DNA of 64,000 nt from Symsagittifera roscoffensis (Eukaryota > Xenacoelomorpha > Acoela > Convolutidae). The position numbers and the translations under genes were made by a program. Shown here piece after piece: positions 35,440 to 46,800 of this stretch. How positions within the stretch are numbered: position 1 is the first letter of the stretch; each line of letters begins with the position of its first letter. The notes beneath the pieces are model-generated. The model did no database searches. It saw only the letters and a list, made by a program, of their open reading frames with translations, and was not told where the DNA came from. The stretch spans positions 75,882,349 to 75,946,348 of the forward strand of contig NC_087062.1 of assembly GCF_963678635.1 (NCBI RefSeq), written 5' to 3'.

Positions 35440-38400
35440 GTAGCCTGGAAAAGAGAATAGACACAATGAACAGGAATCAGGCCGAAAGTTCGTGTGCAAT
35501 ACAGGCGAAATTGGATGCAATCTTGAGAAATTCTACCTCACAAGAAAGACCGGCAGCGGATCGCACGCAAGGCACCAGAGTTGACTTTGTAGAACCACAA
35601 AGGAACAAACGGCAATCGACGCCGTTGCCTTTAACCCGGGATGCGGTAAGCACAGCACCAACGGCTGCAAAAACAATCATGAAAAATGGAACATCAAACA
35701 CAATGAGTGGTCCGGGGGACTCAACAGCTAACAGCAACGCAGGTCCGGATGCCATGACGTGGGCAAGCCCTTGGGAGATGATGAACAGGACTCTAGAGGC
35801 CTTCGCCTCGAGGAACACTGACTCGAGCGATAGGAGAGACGGAAAATCAAGAAAAACTTTCAAGAAGCCAAAAGAATTCAAAGACGACTCCGATGGATGC
35901 ATTGACACTTGGGTGGAAGTGATGAGATTACACCTAGAGCAAGATAACTTAAGTGATGAAAGACAAGCATGCACAGTCATACTCAGCAACTTGGAAGGCA
36001 CGGCATTAAAATGCGTGGTTGCAAAGGAAGAAGAATAACGCGATACCGCGGACGGCATGAAGGGTCACCAAGCGATGATGCGATTTGAAAAGAGAAGGCA
36101 GAGGGACGATGAGTCAATTGATCGGTTCCTAGATGACCTTGAGAGCTTGAGAAGAAGGAGTGACCCAGAGGAGTCGACAAACAGAAGAAACTTTAGCATT
36201 GCCTCGAAGTTCATTGACGGGGTAAAAAGTGATGACTTAAGAACAATGTTAGCAACATACTACACATTGTCGAAAGACAGCGCACCGACCCCAGAAGAAA
36301 TGAGACAGAAATCAAGGGAATACATGCTAATGAAGCCCAAGAAATACTCATATTCAGAAAACAGGAAGACGCAAGGGGGAAGCCAACCTCAGAGGTCGTC
36401 ATGGTACAAGCCTAGAGATGATATGGACAAGCGCAGATCATGCGCGAACTGCGGGTCGGCGGATCACCACGTGGCTGACTGCACAACATACAAACAAGGC
36501 ATGAAGAATCTAGGATACGCACCGGATGAGGAGGACATGAGCCAGATGGAGGAACACGAGTACTATAGTGGCTTAATCATCAAGATAGGCGCGAGGTGCT
36601 TCTTCTGTAACCAAGAAGGGCACTTCAGAATGGATTGTCCCTTGTTCTGGGAAGCGGTCAAGGACCAGAGTCACCCCAAACATAAGTTGGCATTAGTGGC
36701 GGTGCAGAATCAGCGGAATAGACAAAACGAGTTTGAATATAGGAACTTAGAAGCACCAAGCACGGAATTGCCGACGAAAACAGTGAAAGCTGTAACACAT
36801 GTTAACGGTGCGATAGAATCCGCAGCCGGGAACTCTCTAGAGATAAATTATGAGAAAGCGGCGACGGAAGCAATTAACAAAGTGAAACAGGATCTGGTTG
36901 CGAAAGAAATAGAGCAACGACTAAAGCTGGAGATCGAAAGACAGAATTTCAACGAAGCATTAACTGGATCAAAGCCAACACCAGAGGCTGTACCGGGCTC
37001 GACAAAGACCGGGAATTGTAACACTGTAAAAATGGTGACGGGAAAGCCATTCGGCATATCGAAAATCGGGGCTAGAATAATGTCGATAATCACAGTGGGC
37101 GGCCACGAGGTAACCAGAAACTTGAGCGAACCGAGCGACCAGACAATAATGCACATTGACGTGTACGCAGATTACTTGAGTTGTATAAGCCCACAAACGA
37201 CTTCTAGAGCGTTGAGAGCACTACTCACGAGAGGGGGCAGCAAGTCGGTACCTGTTGATAACAGGTATAGTGAAGCTTATGGTCCACACGAGGTGATGCT
37301 AAATATAGATGGAATCAACATCTATACCAAGACAATGATAACATGTGACGAAGACCTAATTGGGCAAATCTACGTAGGGAAAGAAGAGTTGAAAGTGAGA
37401 TCGATTGGACACTGCGCCATGCTTGAAGAAGATGCGATGCACATCGGGACGGAGGCAGATGTGACAGGGCACATGCTAGACATAAGTGGCAAAAAGACTC
37501 AGTTACGTGGGTTACTTGATACGGGAGCAGTCTTGAGCGTCATACCAATCGAAACTTGGGAACGGATGGGCTTTGACAAAGGTGATTTGATAGACTCGAG
37601 AATACGGCTGTCAGCTGCAAACAAAGGGGCCCTTCGGGTGCTGGGCAGGACGCCGATAATAGCCCTCAATTTGGGGGAACGTAACCTGTGGATGAGCTTT
37701 CACGTGGTAGAAAACCTAGATGAATCTGACCAATTCATTTTGGGCAGAGACTTCATCAGGAATTTCGACGTAACGATTGATCTAAATAACGCAATGTTCA
37801 GGATACGGAACCCGGATAGGAGGTACGCAATCAAACCGGTAAATTTAATAATGGCAAATGAAACCAAAGCACCGGTATTCTTAAGTAGGAGGGTGAGGCT
37901 AAAGGCGAATGAAGCAGCAATCGTAGGCTTGAGGATGAAAAATTACAATGAACTAAGTGACAACAAACAAGTGTGTATAGTTCCGAATCCTAATAGTCAA
38001 AATGCTGCTGTTTTAGGAAGATCCTTCTCGATAACGAAGAGCGGCCTCTGCGTCAGTGTCTTGTTGAATACTCCTGATATACCGATCACGATACAGAGAG
38101 GGAGGAAACTGGGATACGCTTTACCGGTTAAAACCCGATATGAAACAACTGAGAACTCAAAACAAAATGAAGTTGTTGATTGTCCCAATCATAGGGACAA
38201 AATTTGTATCTTGAGACGATTGCAGAAAATAAAAGATTCTTCAGGTCTTGTTAAATCACTTAAGTCAGAGACGGACGATGGGCTGTCGAGCTGTTCGAAC
38301 TTTCCAGAGCGGCCCACACTAGATGAAATGCAAACTGATAAACCGGTTCTGCCGGAGATTGAACATTTGAGGGGCAAACTGAAAGATGAACAGCTCGAAG

Positions 38401-38524
38401 CCATCAAGGACGTACTAGAGCGGAACGAAGAAGTTTTTTCGAGGCATAAAGCGGATATCGGGTGTTGTAATTTTGTTGAGCATGAAATAGAACTTGAGGA
38501 GAACGCGGTACCGCACAGGGAGGG
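35440..38524 (+). pseudogene. gag-pro: Gag capsid/nucleocapsid and aspartic protease
   Basis: One frame runs to about 38,515, interrupted by TAA 36,036-36,038. About 14 residues present in the minus copy are missing just after that stop. Numbering from ATG 36,057, two zinc knuckles of Cys-x2-Cys-x4-His-x4-Cys lie at residues 129-142 (CANCGSADHHVADC) and 181-194 (CFFCNQEGHFRMDC). They bind element RNA. A retropepsin follows: Leu-Leu-Asp-Thr-Gly-Ala with the catalytic Asp at about residue 488, and Ile-Leu-Gly-Arg-Asp-Phe near 561. Between knuckles and protease are about 290 residues without a known domain. The frame ends on a 1-base loss at about 38,515; the minus relative is open there. Gag and protease were therefore ancestrally continuous with RT. 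Confidence 0.85.
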
Positions 38525-39370
38525 GCGAGGCGCATGACCCCACACAAATCGGAGGCGTGTAGAAAAGAAATCGAGACGCTACTAGAGTATGACATGATAG
38601 AACCATCCAAGTCACCGTGGGCGTGTGGAGTAGTGATGGCCAAAAAGAAAGGCGACCAGTTGAGGTTTTGTTGTGACTTTCGATACCTGAACTCCGTCAC
38701 GGTGAAGGATGCCTATCCCATACCTAGGATTGATGAGAGCCTCTCGAAGTTAGGTGATGCAAAATTTTTTACGACTCTTGATTTAGGCTCGGCCTTTTGG
38801 CAGGTACCACTAAGGAAGCAGGACAGGGACAAGACAAGGTTTGCCTGCGAGTTGGGTCTGTTTCAATGGAAACGGATGCCGTTTGGACTTTGCAATGCCA
38901 CAGCAACGTTTCAGCGGTTGATGGCACACGCGCTGATAGGCGTGACGAAGAAGTATGGCAATCTGGTAATGTGCTACGTGGATGACGTGGTAATAGCGAC
39001 GCCCACACTGGAAGACCACATTGAGAGACTTGACGAAGTGTTTGCATGCATGAAAAGGTCGGGGCTAAAGTGTAAACCATCAAAGTGCGAGATACTCAAG
39101 GACTCAATAAAATACTTGGGCAGGATGGTAGACAAGCACGGCATCAGACCTGATCCGGACGCCGTGGAAGCAATCCTAACCTGGAAATCACCGAAGACAG
39201 AACACCAGTTGATGAGCTTCCTGGGTTTCGCTAACTATTATAGAGAGTTCATCAAAGGCTATGCGGACAAGGTATACCCGATGCAACAATTAATGAGACA
39301 CAAGGGCAAGAAGTTCACGTGGAACAACGCAGCAGAAGAGTCATTCCAGAGAATAAAGAAAGAGCTATAG
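38505..39370 (+). pseudogene. pol: Reverse transcriptase of Pol
   Basis: The frame is best read from about 38,515 (ARRMTPHKSEACRKEIETLL), so the ATG at 38,534 is internal. Ty3/Gypsy RT blocks appear in order: FCCDFRYLNSVTVKDAYPIP, TTLDLGSAFWQVPL, MPFGLCNA, CYVDDVVIA (catalytic YVDD near 38,974), CKPSKCEIL, KYLGRMVDKHG, and FLGFANYYREFIKGY leading to the thumb/connection. It ends at TAG 39,368-39,370, and the same frame continues at once with RNase H. The minus copy has Cys at that position, so the stop is a lesion. Product: synthesis of element cDNA in the particle. Confidence 0.95.
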
Positions 39371-41250
39371 GAGGCACCAATACTGGGTATGCCGACTGAG
39401 AACGGGATGTACGTGCTGGACACGGATGCGTCGGTAGTCGCGATTTCTGGAATTCTCCATCAAGAACAAGAATGGAATGGGAAGACAGTCTTGAGACCAA
39501 TAGCGTACGGGAGCAAAGTCCTGAGTGACACGGAAATGAAGTACGGAGCACCGAAAGCAGAGATGTTCGCGGTGGTTACCTTTGTCGAGAAATACAAGGC
39601 ATACCTGGGCAGTGAGCCATTCAAGTTGCGAGTCGACAATCGAGCACTGAGCTGGCTGAAAACGTACTCAATGGACCAAAGTTACAATGGGAGTTGGATA
39701 GTTCGCCTGGACGGATACAACATGATAATTGAGCATAGAACACGAGATAAACATCAGAATGCCGACAGCTTGAGTAAGAAGACGGAGTTCTATGAGAGAC
39801 AAGAGCAAAGAGAGGCAGACAGACCTGAAATCAAAGATGGCTTCTCCTTCATGGACAAGGAAACGTACGACAGTCTTCCACTCACGAGATGGCTGGACAA
39901 ATCAGGCAAACCGATTGAAGATCATCTTGAATTACCTCAAGAACCTCCAGAAAAGACCATCTTGAAGAAGAACAGAAGGATTCCGATAGAGATAATACTG
40001 AAGTCGAAAATCGTGAGGGAGACGCTCAAGGCAAAAGGCTATGATCTTAACCAGGTAGAAGCAGGAACTGCACGGATAGATGATGACTTAATGAGGTTGC
40101 TCGAGAAACTATCAGATGATAAGCCCGTGATCCAAGAGAAGGGTCAAGAGGAACCGGAAGTTACTATACTTCGGAGAAAAGAAACAGTGAACAATACTGA
40201 CTCCTCAAGAGGAAGCGTCACTGACAGCAAAGATGTCGTGCGGTCACTAGTTGACAAAATCCCCGAAAACATTCTGGAGCAGACCAAGGTTAGGAAAAAG
40301 AAAGGGACGTTCAAAGAAGATACTGAACACGTGGGACTAGGTCAAGAGTCCGGGGAGTGCTCCATGTTCACGGAAGAAGAAACCGGAGAAGGAAAATTGT
40401 CCGGGGAGCGTGATGAATGGGATGAAGACTCGGATGAGAGCAGCGAAAACCAAGACAGTCTGTGCATGATATTGGCGGAAGAGAAGACAAGGCACCACGA
40501 CAGGGAGTTACAGACGGATCCATCTTCAGGAACGTACAATCTGGACATACAGGAGATACGAGGTGGTGAAGAACTTGAGAAAATTGCGGTTTCAAGGAAG
40601 CCATTCAGGGAATTATCATGCAACTCAAACGTCAGAACGAATCTGGTGCCAGAAGATGATATGAAAATTGTGAAAAGGATGATATGCGTGAAGCTGAGTG
40701 ATGACATCCACAACCCTGGTGAGATGAATGGACAGATCATGGCGCTAAAGGAGCATGTCAAGGCGAGATATAGGCTGTCAGACCTAATAAGAGCCCAAAA
40801 GAATGACAAAGTGACCAGTAACCTCTCCAAATGGATCCAGTCGGGGGTCAAGGAGAAGGGGGAACTCGAGGAAGACAGCTATAAGATCTTGAGCCAGTTC
40901 TACAAAGAAAAGAAAGACTTACTCTACCACACAGCTGATGGGGTGGTAGCATGCAAGAGGAAAGATGAGGAGAAGATATTACACAAACACAACCTCATCA
41001 TACTACCAAAATTGTATCAAACGGAGGTGCTTTTCAGATCGCACGACCAGATGGGGCACCAGGGGATAGATAAAGTACAACAAAGGATACTTCACAGGTT
41101 TGATTGGCCAGGAATGAGAAAAGCTTGCGAGAGATGGGTGAATGCCTGCCTGGCATGCCTCCAGGTAAAAGACCCAAGGAAGATGAAGTTTCCCCTCAAG
41201 TCCGTCGAGAGCTCAGAGTTCAATGAAGTGGTGCAGCTAGACCATCAAAA
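39371..41250 (+). pseudogene. pol: RNase H, long acidic tether and integrase zinc finger of Pol
   Basis: Same frame as the RT. RNase H: VLDTDASVVAISGIL, then YGAPKAEMFAVV and LRVDNRALSWL, to about 39,790; it degrades the RNA strand of the hybrid. A tether of about 380 residues, acidic and Lys/Glu-rich with no recognised domain, follows and is unusually long for Gypsy. The integrase N-terminal finger lies at about 41,010-41,165: His in SHDQMGH, WPGMRKAC, and Cys-Leu-Ala-Cys. A +1 shift at about 41,244 (an extra base in aagaatctgc) breaks the frame just after the first catalytic Asp (QLDHQK). Confidence 0.9.
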
Positions 41251-41975
41251 GAATCTGCATGACGGAGTCGGGATATAACCAGATACTGGTTATAATAGAT
41301 CACTTCACAAAGTTGGCGGAAGCGGTTCCGTTCCAGACAGCCTCGGCCGAGGAGACATGTGATCATCTGATAACGAATTGGATATCGCGGTATGGTTGTC
41401 CGATGACTTTCCAGTCGGACAACGGCAAAGCTTTTGTGGGGGACTTGACAAAAGAATTGATGAGGAGATCGCACATTGCTCAAGCACACTCGACAACCTA
41501 CCATCCACAGACCAACGGGTTGGTAGAGAGACAGAACAGGACACTGCTCAACATGTTAAGGGTGTACTGCTCAAGATACATGACGGACTGGGATAAATAC
41601 CTGCCACAGGTAGTAGGGGCCTACAACAGTACACAGCACTCAACGACGGGCATCAGTCCCTTCATGATGTTGACGGGCAGGGAGAGAGCAATGCCTCTGA
41701 CATTCTTTTACCCGGAATACGAGGGGAAAAGGACGTCGCCTCAGGCATACGTGAAAGAAGCAATTAAAAGACAACAAGAGTTAAACGAGCTATGCAGGAG
41801 GAACACGGCGCAAGCGCAAATGAGGCAACGCAGAAAATATGACGAAAAAATATTACAAGCAAAGCCATATGAAGTGGGCCAATACGTGTGGGTCTTCCAA
41901 AATGTCATACCGCCCAAGGGAACAAAAAAACTACTCAAGAAGTGGAGGGGACCATTCATGATAACGAAGTTCATC
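41251..41975 (+). pseudogene. pol: Integrase catalytic core and GPF/Y module
   Basis: This frame continues the integrase after the 41,244 frameshift. The core shows VIIDHFTKLAEAVP, the second catalytic Asp in FQSDNGKAFVG, HSTTYHPQTNGLVERQNR with the catalytic Glu, and YNSTQHSTTGISPF. The C-terminal GPF/Y motif (LLKKWRGPFMI) lies at 41,934-41,966. Together these make a D,D-35-E Ty3/Gypsy integrase, which inserts cDNA in the genome. No chromodomain is seen. A 1-base loss at about 41,970 shifts the rest into another frame. Confidence 0.93.
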
Positions 41976-43354
41976 AACAAGGACGGTTCTGCCGCTTGAG
42001 TACTGGGCGAGCAGCACATTATGAAAATCTGAAGCCTCACGTCCCGTCCCCGGAGGACTGGTTCATACCAAAGGACATGGAGGGTCTCGAGTACCTGGTG
42101 GTAGAGCCAGCGTGTGAAGTGAATGAAAAAGGCACCAGAGAGAAAAATGATGGTAATGAGTACTTGAGCTTGGACGACAATGAAAAGATAGAGGTGGAGT
42201 CTGAAGCAGGATCGTTTGTAGAAGAAGACTGGAACGACCCGGAGCAAGATGAGGTGCCGAAGTGGATGGAGCCAGATCGACCAATACCACCGGAAACCAG
42301 GACTGGCAATCGTAAACGGACCGGCATGAAGTACAACAGATACGGGGATGACTTCTTGATCGATAAGATACAGCCAGACAAATTGGGCGAGGAACTACTG
42401 AGTGCAGGCGAACTGGAAGCCGAAGAGGAATGGCAGGTCATTGACAATGGTGGACACTATCCGCAGGAAGACTACTCGACACCAGAATTGGACACGGATC
42501 TCGAACAGAGTGAGATAGAGAGGAGGGAGAACACGAACTTGAGGATACTAGAGTGGATGCGCGATGTCAAAGACGAGAGCCACGAAGGACAAAGCATTCA
42601 ACAAGTCGACGTGTCATCGGCAAATTATATGAAGGCAGAGGACCCTATTTTCGGATGGACAGCAACAGACAGGCCACTGGACATTTCTCCGGACAATTCA
42701 GACCCGACAACATCGACGGGGACGTCGATGAATATTTTTGTCCGGGGAGTGGGGGTAGGACTTACCCACACCGAAAATTTGATGATAAAGAAGCTCAAGG
42801 AAGTGAGAGAAACAAGCGAATTGGAACTGGAAGAAGAAGAGCCAGAGCCTACCATAGGTCGGAATTTCAAAACGAAATTTGAAATACCCAATGAGTACTC
42901 GGAAAACATCATGATAACGGATAGCGACTTCATCCTGTCAAACAGGACTAGCGCGATCTGCATCACGGCGGACATGAGTTTCAAATCAAGATTGGAAGCT
43001 GACTTCAAAAGAGAGTACCAGAACGTGGAGTTTCTATTCAGACAGAGACCAGGACTGGGAGGGATGGCAGCGCTTCCACCATCAGTAGCACAAGTCCCGG
43101 GCAAATATCTGTGCTTCCTAGTGACGAGGGTCAATGACAGGAACACAATTGATCCCGAACACGTGATGTTGGCACTAACAAGACTACGAGACTTCATGAT
43201 TGAAAGAGGAATAACGGAGGTCTCAATGCCGGTGTATGACCCAAACAGGGGCAAATTGAGCTCAAGGGAATTGTACGCTATCCTACTCGTAGTCTTCGCG
43301 GAAACTGAGATAATGGTGTATCTTCACAAGAAAAACTACTTGAGCATCGCCTGA
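41976..43354 (+). pseudogene. Pol C-terminal extension ending in a TARG1-like macro-domain module
   Basis: It is read in frame from about 41,970 (VHQQGRFCRLSTGRAAHYEN) to TGA 43,352-43,354. The first 110 residues continue the integrase tail, and an acidic low-complexity linker of about 190 residues follows. The last 150 residues (from about 42,900) resemble the macro domain of TARG1/OARD1 in order and spacing: DSDFILSNRTSAICITADMS, then YLCFLVTR, and LTRLRDFMIERGITEVSMP before a closing Ile-Met-Val-Tyr strand. TARG1 removes ADP-ribose from acidic residues. Here its catalytic Lys (LITK) is Arg (LVTR), and the IGCGLD loop with its Asp is replaced by YDPNRGK. Hydrolysis is therefore unlikely; ligand binding or a structural role is possible. 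The minus relatives keep the module. Confidence 0.65.
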
Positions 43355-43848
43355 GTTGGGCACACGGGGGTCTCGAGTTGGGCGTCAGGGAGGAGTCTTG
43401 AGTTAGGTACTGGGGAGCGGCACAGGTAAAGGGATCTTAAGACGCGATTGGCATGACAATTGAATTTTAGAAGAATTAATGGTGCTAAAACATAAAATGA
43501 ATCTGCATGTTTTTAAGGAAATTCCAATTGAATTGTTTTAAGTGGAATGAAAATGATAAGATTTTAACCATACTGGTAAAAGGGGGGTTTCTAGGTTAGG
43601 AACATGACATGTTAAGTCTTAATATGGTTTCTGTTTTCAGATCAAGTTTGAAAAACAAAGTTGAAAATCCAACTATACTCAAGCGAGAGACAGAAAGGGA
43701 AATCTTGATTGAACTCGCGATAATCGTCACCTGCAGCAAGTATTTGGAAGGGAACATTTCTAGAGAATTCTTGAGCTGGGTAATTCTTGAGTCGGTAAGG
43801 TAATTCTTGAGCTGGTTAAAACTTGAATACATCCTGAAGTCACAGAGA
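43355..43848 (+). other. Spacer between pol and ORF B
   Basis: Non-coding, with several short repeats of cttgag followed by t/ctggg (43,370-43,420 and 43,770-43,820) and no conserved frame. It could hold a subgenomic promoter, splice acceptor or re-initiation signal for ORF B. None is recognisable with confidence. Confidence 0.45.
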
Positions 43849-46800
43849 ATGGCAGACAGGTTCTGGAAATCCATGCCCGCGGCCCTGAAGAAGCCTACTC
43901 TCGATGAGCTGTACAGACGCCTGAGGGACCTGGATTATACCCAAATAGACGAGAGAATGGCGGTAATGCTGAATGCCATCCTCCAGTTGGAAGAACAGGG
44001 TGAGTGCAGGGAGTCTGCGACGGAGGCTGTCTTGATGGTCGGCTACACCACCGAGGGAATATCAAATCAGGAACAAACCAGATGGTTGTCTTGGAATGTG
44101 GATGGAGGAGTAAGGGGCTTTGACTTGGCAAGGAATCCTGGCCTGAGTAATAATACCGAATATGGCGCAGGAGAATTCCCACTACCAACCAGGCCATCAG
44201 CAAGATCGACAGGCCAGAGCTCGAGTAAGGTGCCGTCGATGACGCGAGCGCAACAGACGACTGAGGCATATCCGGATCTTGGTGTTCTAAAGAAAGAGCT
44301 CGAGAAGACGCAGAGGGAAAGGAACAAGGCGAACCTCGATCGGGATCAGGCAAAGCTGGATCGGGAAAAGGCTCAGCTGGAAAGGGACCAGGCGGTCAAC
44401 GAACGAGATCAGACTCTGAGGTTGCTTGAGATGCTGCGGGCTGAAAATCAGCAGGAGCTAAGGGTGCGGGAGAATGCCGCGAATTGTGAGCAACTGAAGT
44501 CGGAGATGGAGAGAATAGAACAGCGACAACGTGAACTTGATGCACAGAAGGGAGCCAGGCCAAAGGAGCGAGTGGTTACCAGCTCGAGGCCAGAGTCACG
44601 CATGGAAGTGGATGAAGCCCCCAGGGCAAGAGGACGGTTCAACCTTGACCGCGAGGCTCGAGAACACATGAGTGAAGGGTTGGAAGTCTGGATACCGAAT
44701 GAAGCAACGTCCTCCTTGCGTAGCTTAGAAACGCAACCCATACGCCCGCTGATGGATGTGGTACTGCCGGGATATACCCCAACCTCAACCTCGAGCGGCA
44801 GTCAGGTGAGCGGCAGCTCATCGCGTCTGAAGGAGCTGAGCGAGAGATTGCGGCAGAGAAGTCGTGAAAGTTCGGCAAGGGCGGAGCTTCCTCCAACGTG
44901 GAGGGAACAGCCGGTCAGGAGCGTCATGATCTCGAGTTATAAGAAGAACACCGAAAAGAGGTACCACAGGCACAATCGGCTGGATTGGAATGCGGAACAG
45001 AAGGCCAGGAGGGATTGCTTTCATGATGCAGCCTGGGTGGAATATCTTGCGCCACCCCGTGTGCCAGAAGGCGCGGTCCACCTAATTATAGGGGACAGCC
45101 TAGTGCGGGTGTTGACCCGGATCCAATCGCACTGGCAGACAGGAATCTTGAGTTTCGCTGGAGCTGCCACGCCACAGATATTGGCAACGCTTGAGATGCT
45201 AGGGATGACGAAAGTATACACTGTGACCCTGATGATTGGAATGAATGATGTATCAAGGGGAGAAGCGAGGAAAGTAACGAGGCTGCACGACAAGATGAGC
45301 TGCCTTCTTGAGGAGCTGAGGATCCAGATGGATCCCATCCTGTTGACAGTATGTACTGTCCCTTATAACATGAAGTTCGATCAGCACGCCTTGGAAATGA
45401 ACGAGAAGGTGCGGAACCTAAACGGGGTGATCCGAGAAATCCACCGGAAGAGTGTGCTCCCCATCAGATTGTTGGACGTGGCGGAGCGCATGGAGCAAGC
45501 GGGATTCCCTGAAGACACCTCCAGTGATGGAATCCACTTCGACAGACCGAGGGGAGCAGAGTGGCTGAATGACGTCTTTCAAGGACACATAAATGCGCTA
45601 GAGGCGGATCTGCTAGAGACGGCCCAATTCACATTGGGGCCACCTCCGAACCCACCATTCCTTGCCTCGAGGGCCTTGTCTAGTCGTTTGGGACCGAGGG
45701 TCGACACTAGAGACAGCTCAAGGAGCAACCAGGCCAGATTGCCGAGTGCCACGCCAATGGAGTCTGAGGAGGTGACGTCATCAACGCCTCCAGGTTCGGT
45801 AATATCCTCAGTGGTAGTGGCAGAGAGCAAGCGGGTGGAGAGGCCTATGGAGACCGCTCGCTTAAGATATCCAGAGAAGGTGAAAGGGCTGGACCTAGAA
45901 GGTTTGGAATGCAGGCGAGAATTGGCGGAGACTCTGGGTATTGAACGAGTGTCGCACGAAGACTTGAGCAGACATCATTGCGTGGACTGGTTGAAGGCTC
46001 ATGAGACGCACTTATCGAGAGCAAAACTGATGGAGACCGCGGACTGGACCGGACTTCCCACGAAAGCGATCATGGGACCCATCAACTATAGACCTCTCAA
46101 GCTGCTGGGGAGTCCTGGACTCATAACAGAACCCACAAACACCGAACGAGCATCGCCAGGATCAGATTGGCGACCCGGCACAATTGAGGGTGGTGGACAA
46201 GCTGCTGAATCCGGGGAAATGGAATTGCCAGATGCCGCGTACGAAGGCTCGAAATTGGCGGAAGATCCCAGGTACGCGAAGCCCTGTGGGAGCACCCAGC
46301 TCGCCAATACTTTGGCAGTTTACGATAGAGCAGATCCAGCTGCTGCAAGGGTAGTCATTGTGGCGGGATCAGATTTCGAAGGAACGTCTCCTAAGCTGTT
46401 TTGGCCGGAGACTCTGATATACTCTTTGCCAGGAGCCGAACTAAACCAGATGTTAACTCTAGTGGTGGCAATAAAGTCGGAGATGCCCTGTGAGCCTGAG
46501 CTGCTATTGTTTGCAGGGATGAATGATCATCTGCACGCGGCGGGACTTCTTGAGCAGCTGAAGGGCAATGAACCAACACCGAGGAAGATATGGGAAGCCA
46601 TTCAGACGTTGTTTGCGGCGATGAATGAGGTGCAAGAGAATGTTGTCTCTAGATTCGGCTCCAAGGCGAAGGTGGTGTTCACTACATCCCCTGGATACTC
46701 GAATATGCCACCCGCGCTACAATTCGTGTACGCGGTCTTGATCCTGATAGCAGAGGGAAACGAATGGCGAATTCTAATGGCAGCCCCCAATCGGGAATTG

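Noticed and set aside
36000-36060. Stop at 36,036 as programmed gag-pol readthrough
   Set aside because: It lies inside the capsid-like region, before the zinc knuckles and protease, and residues present in the relative are missing next to it. A lesion is simpler.
41888-41975. GTG-initiated start of the last Pol segment at 41,888
   Set aside because: The conserved integrase tail is in another frame until about 41,970, so this frame is non-coding before that point.
42625-43254. 209-codon minus-strand frame antisense to the Pol C-terminus
   Set aside because: Shadow of the sense frame that carries the conserved macro-like module.
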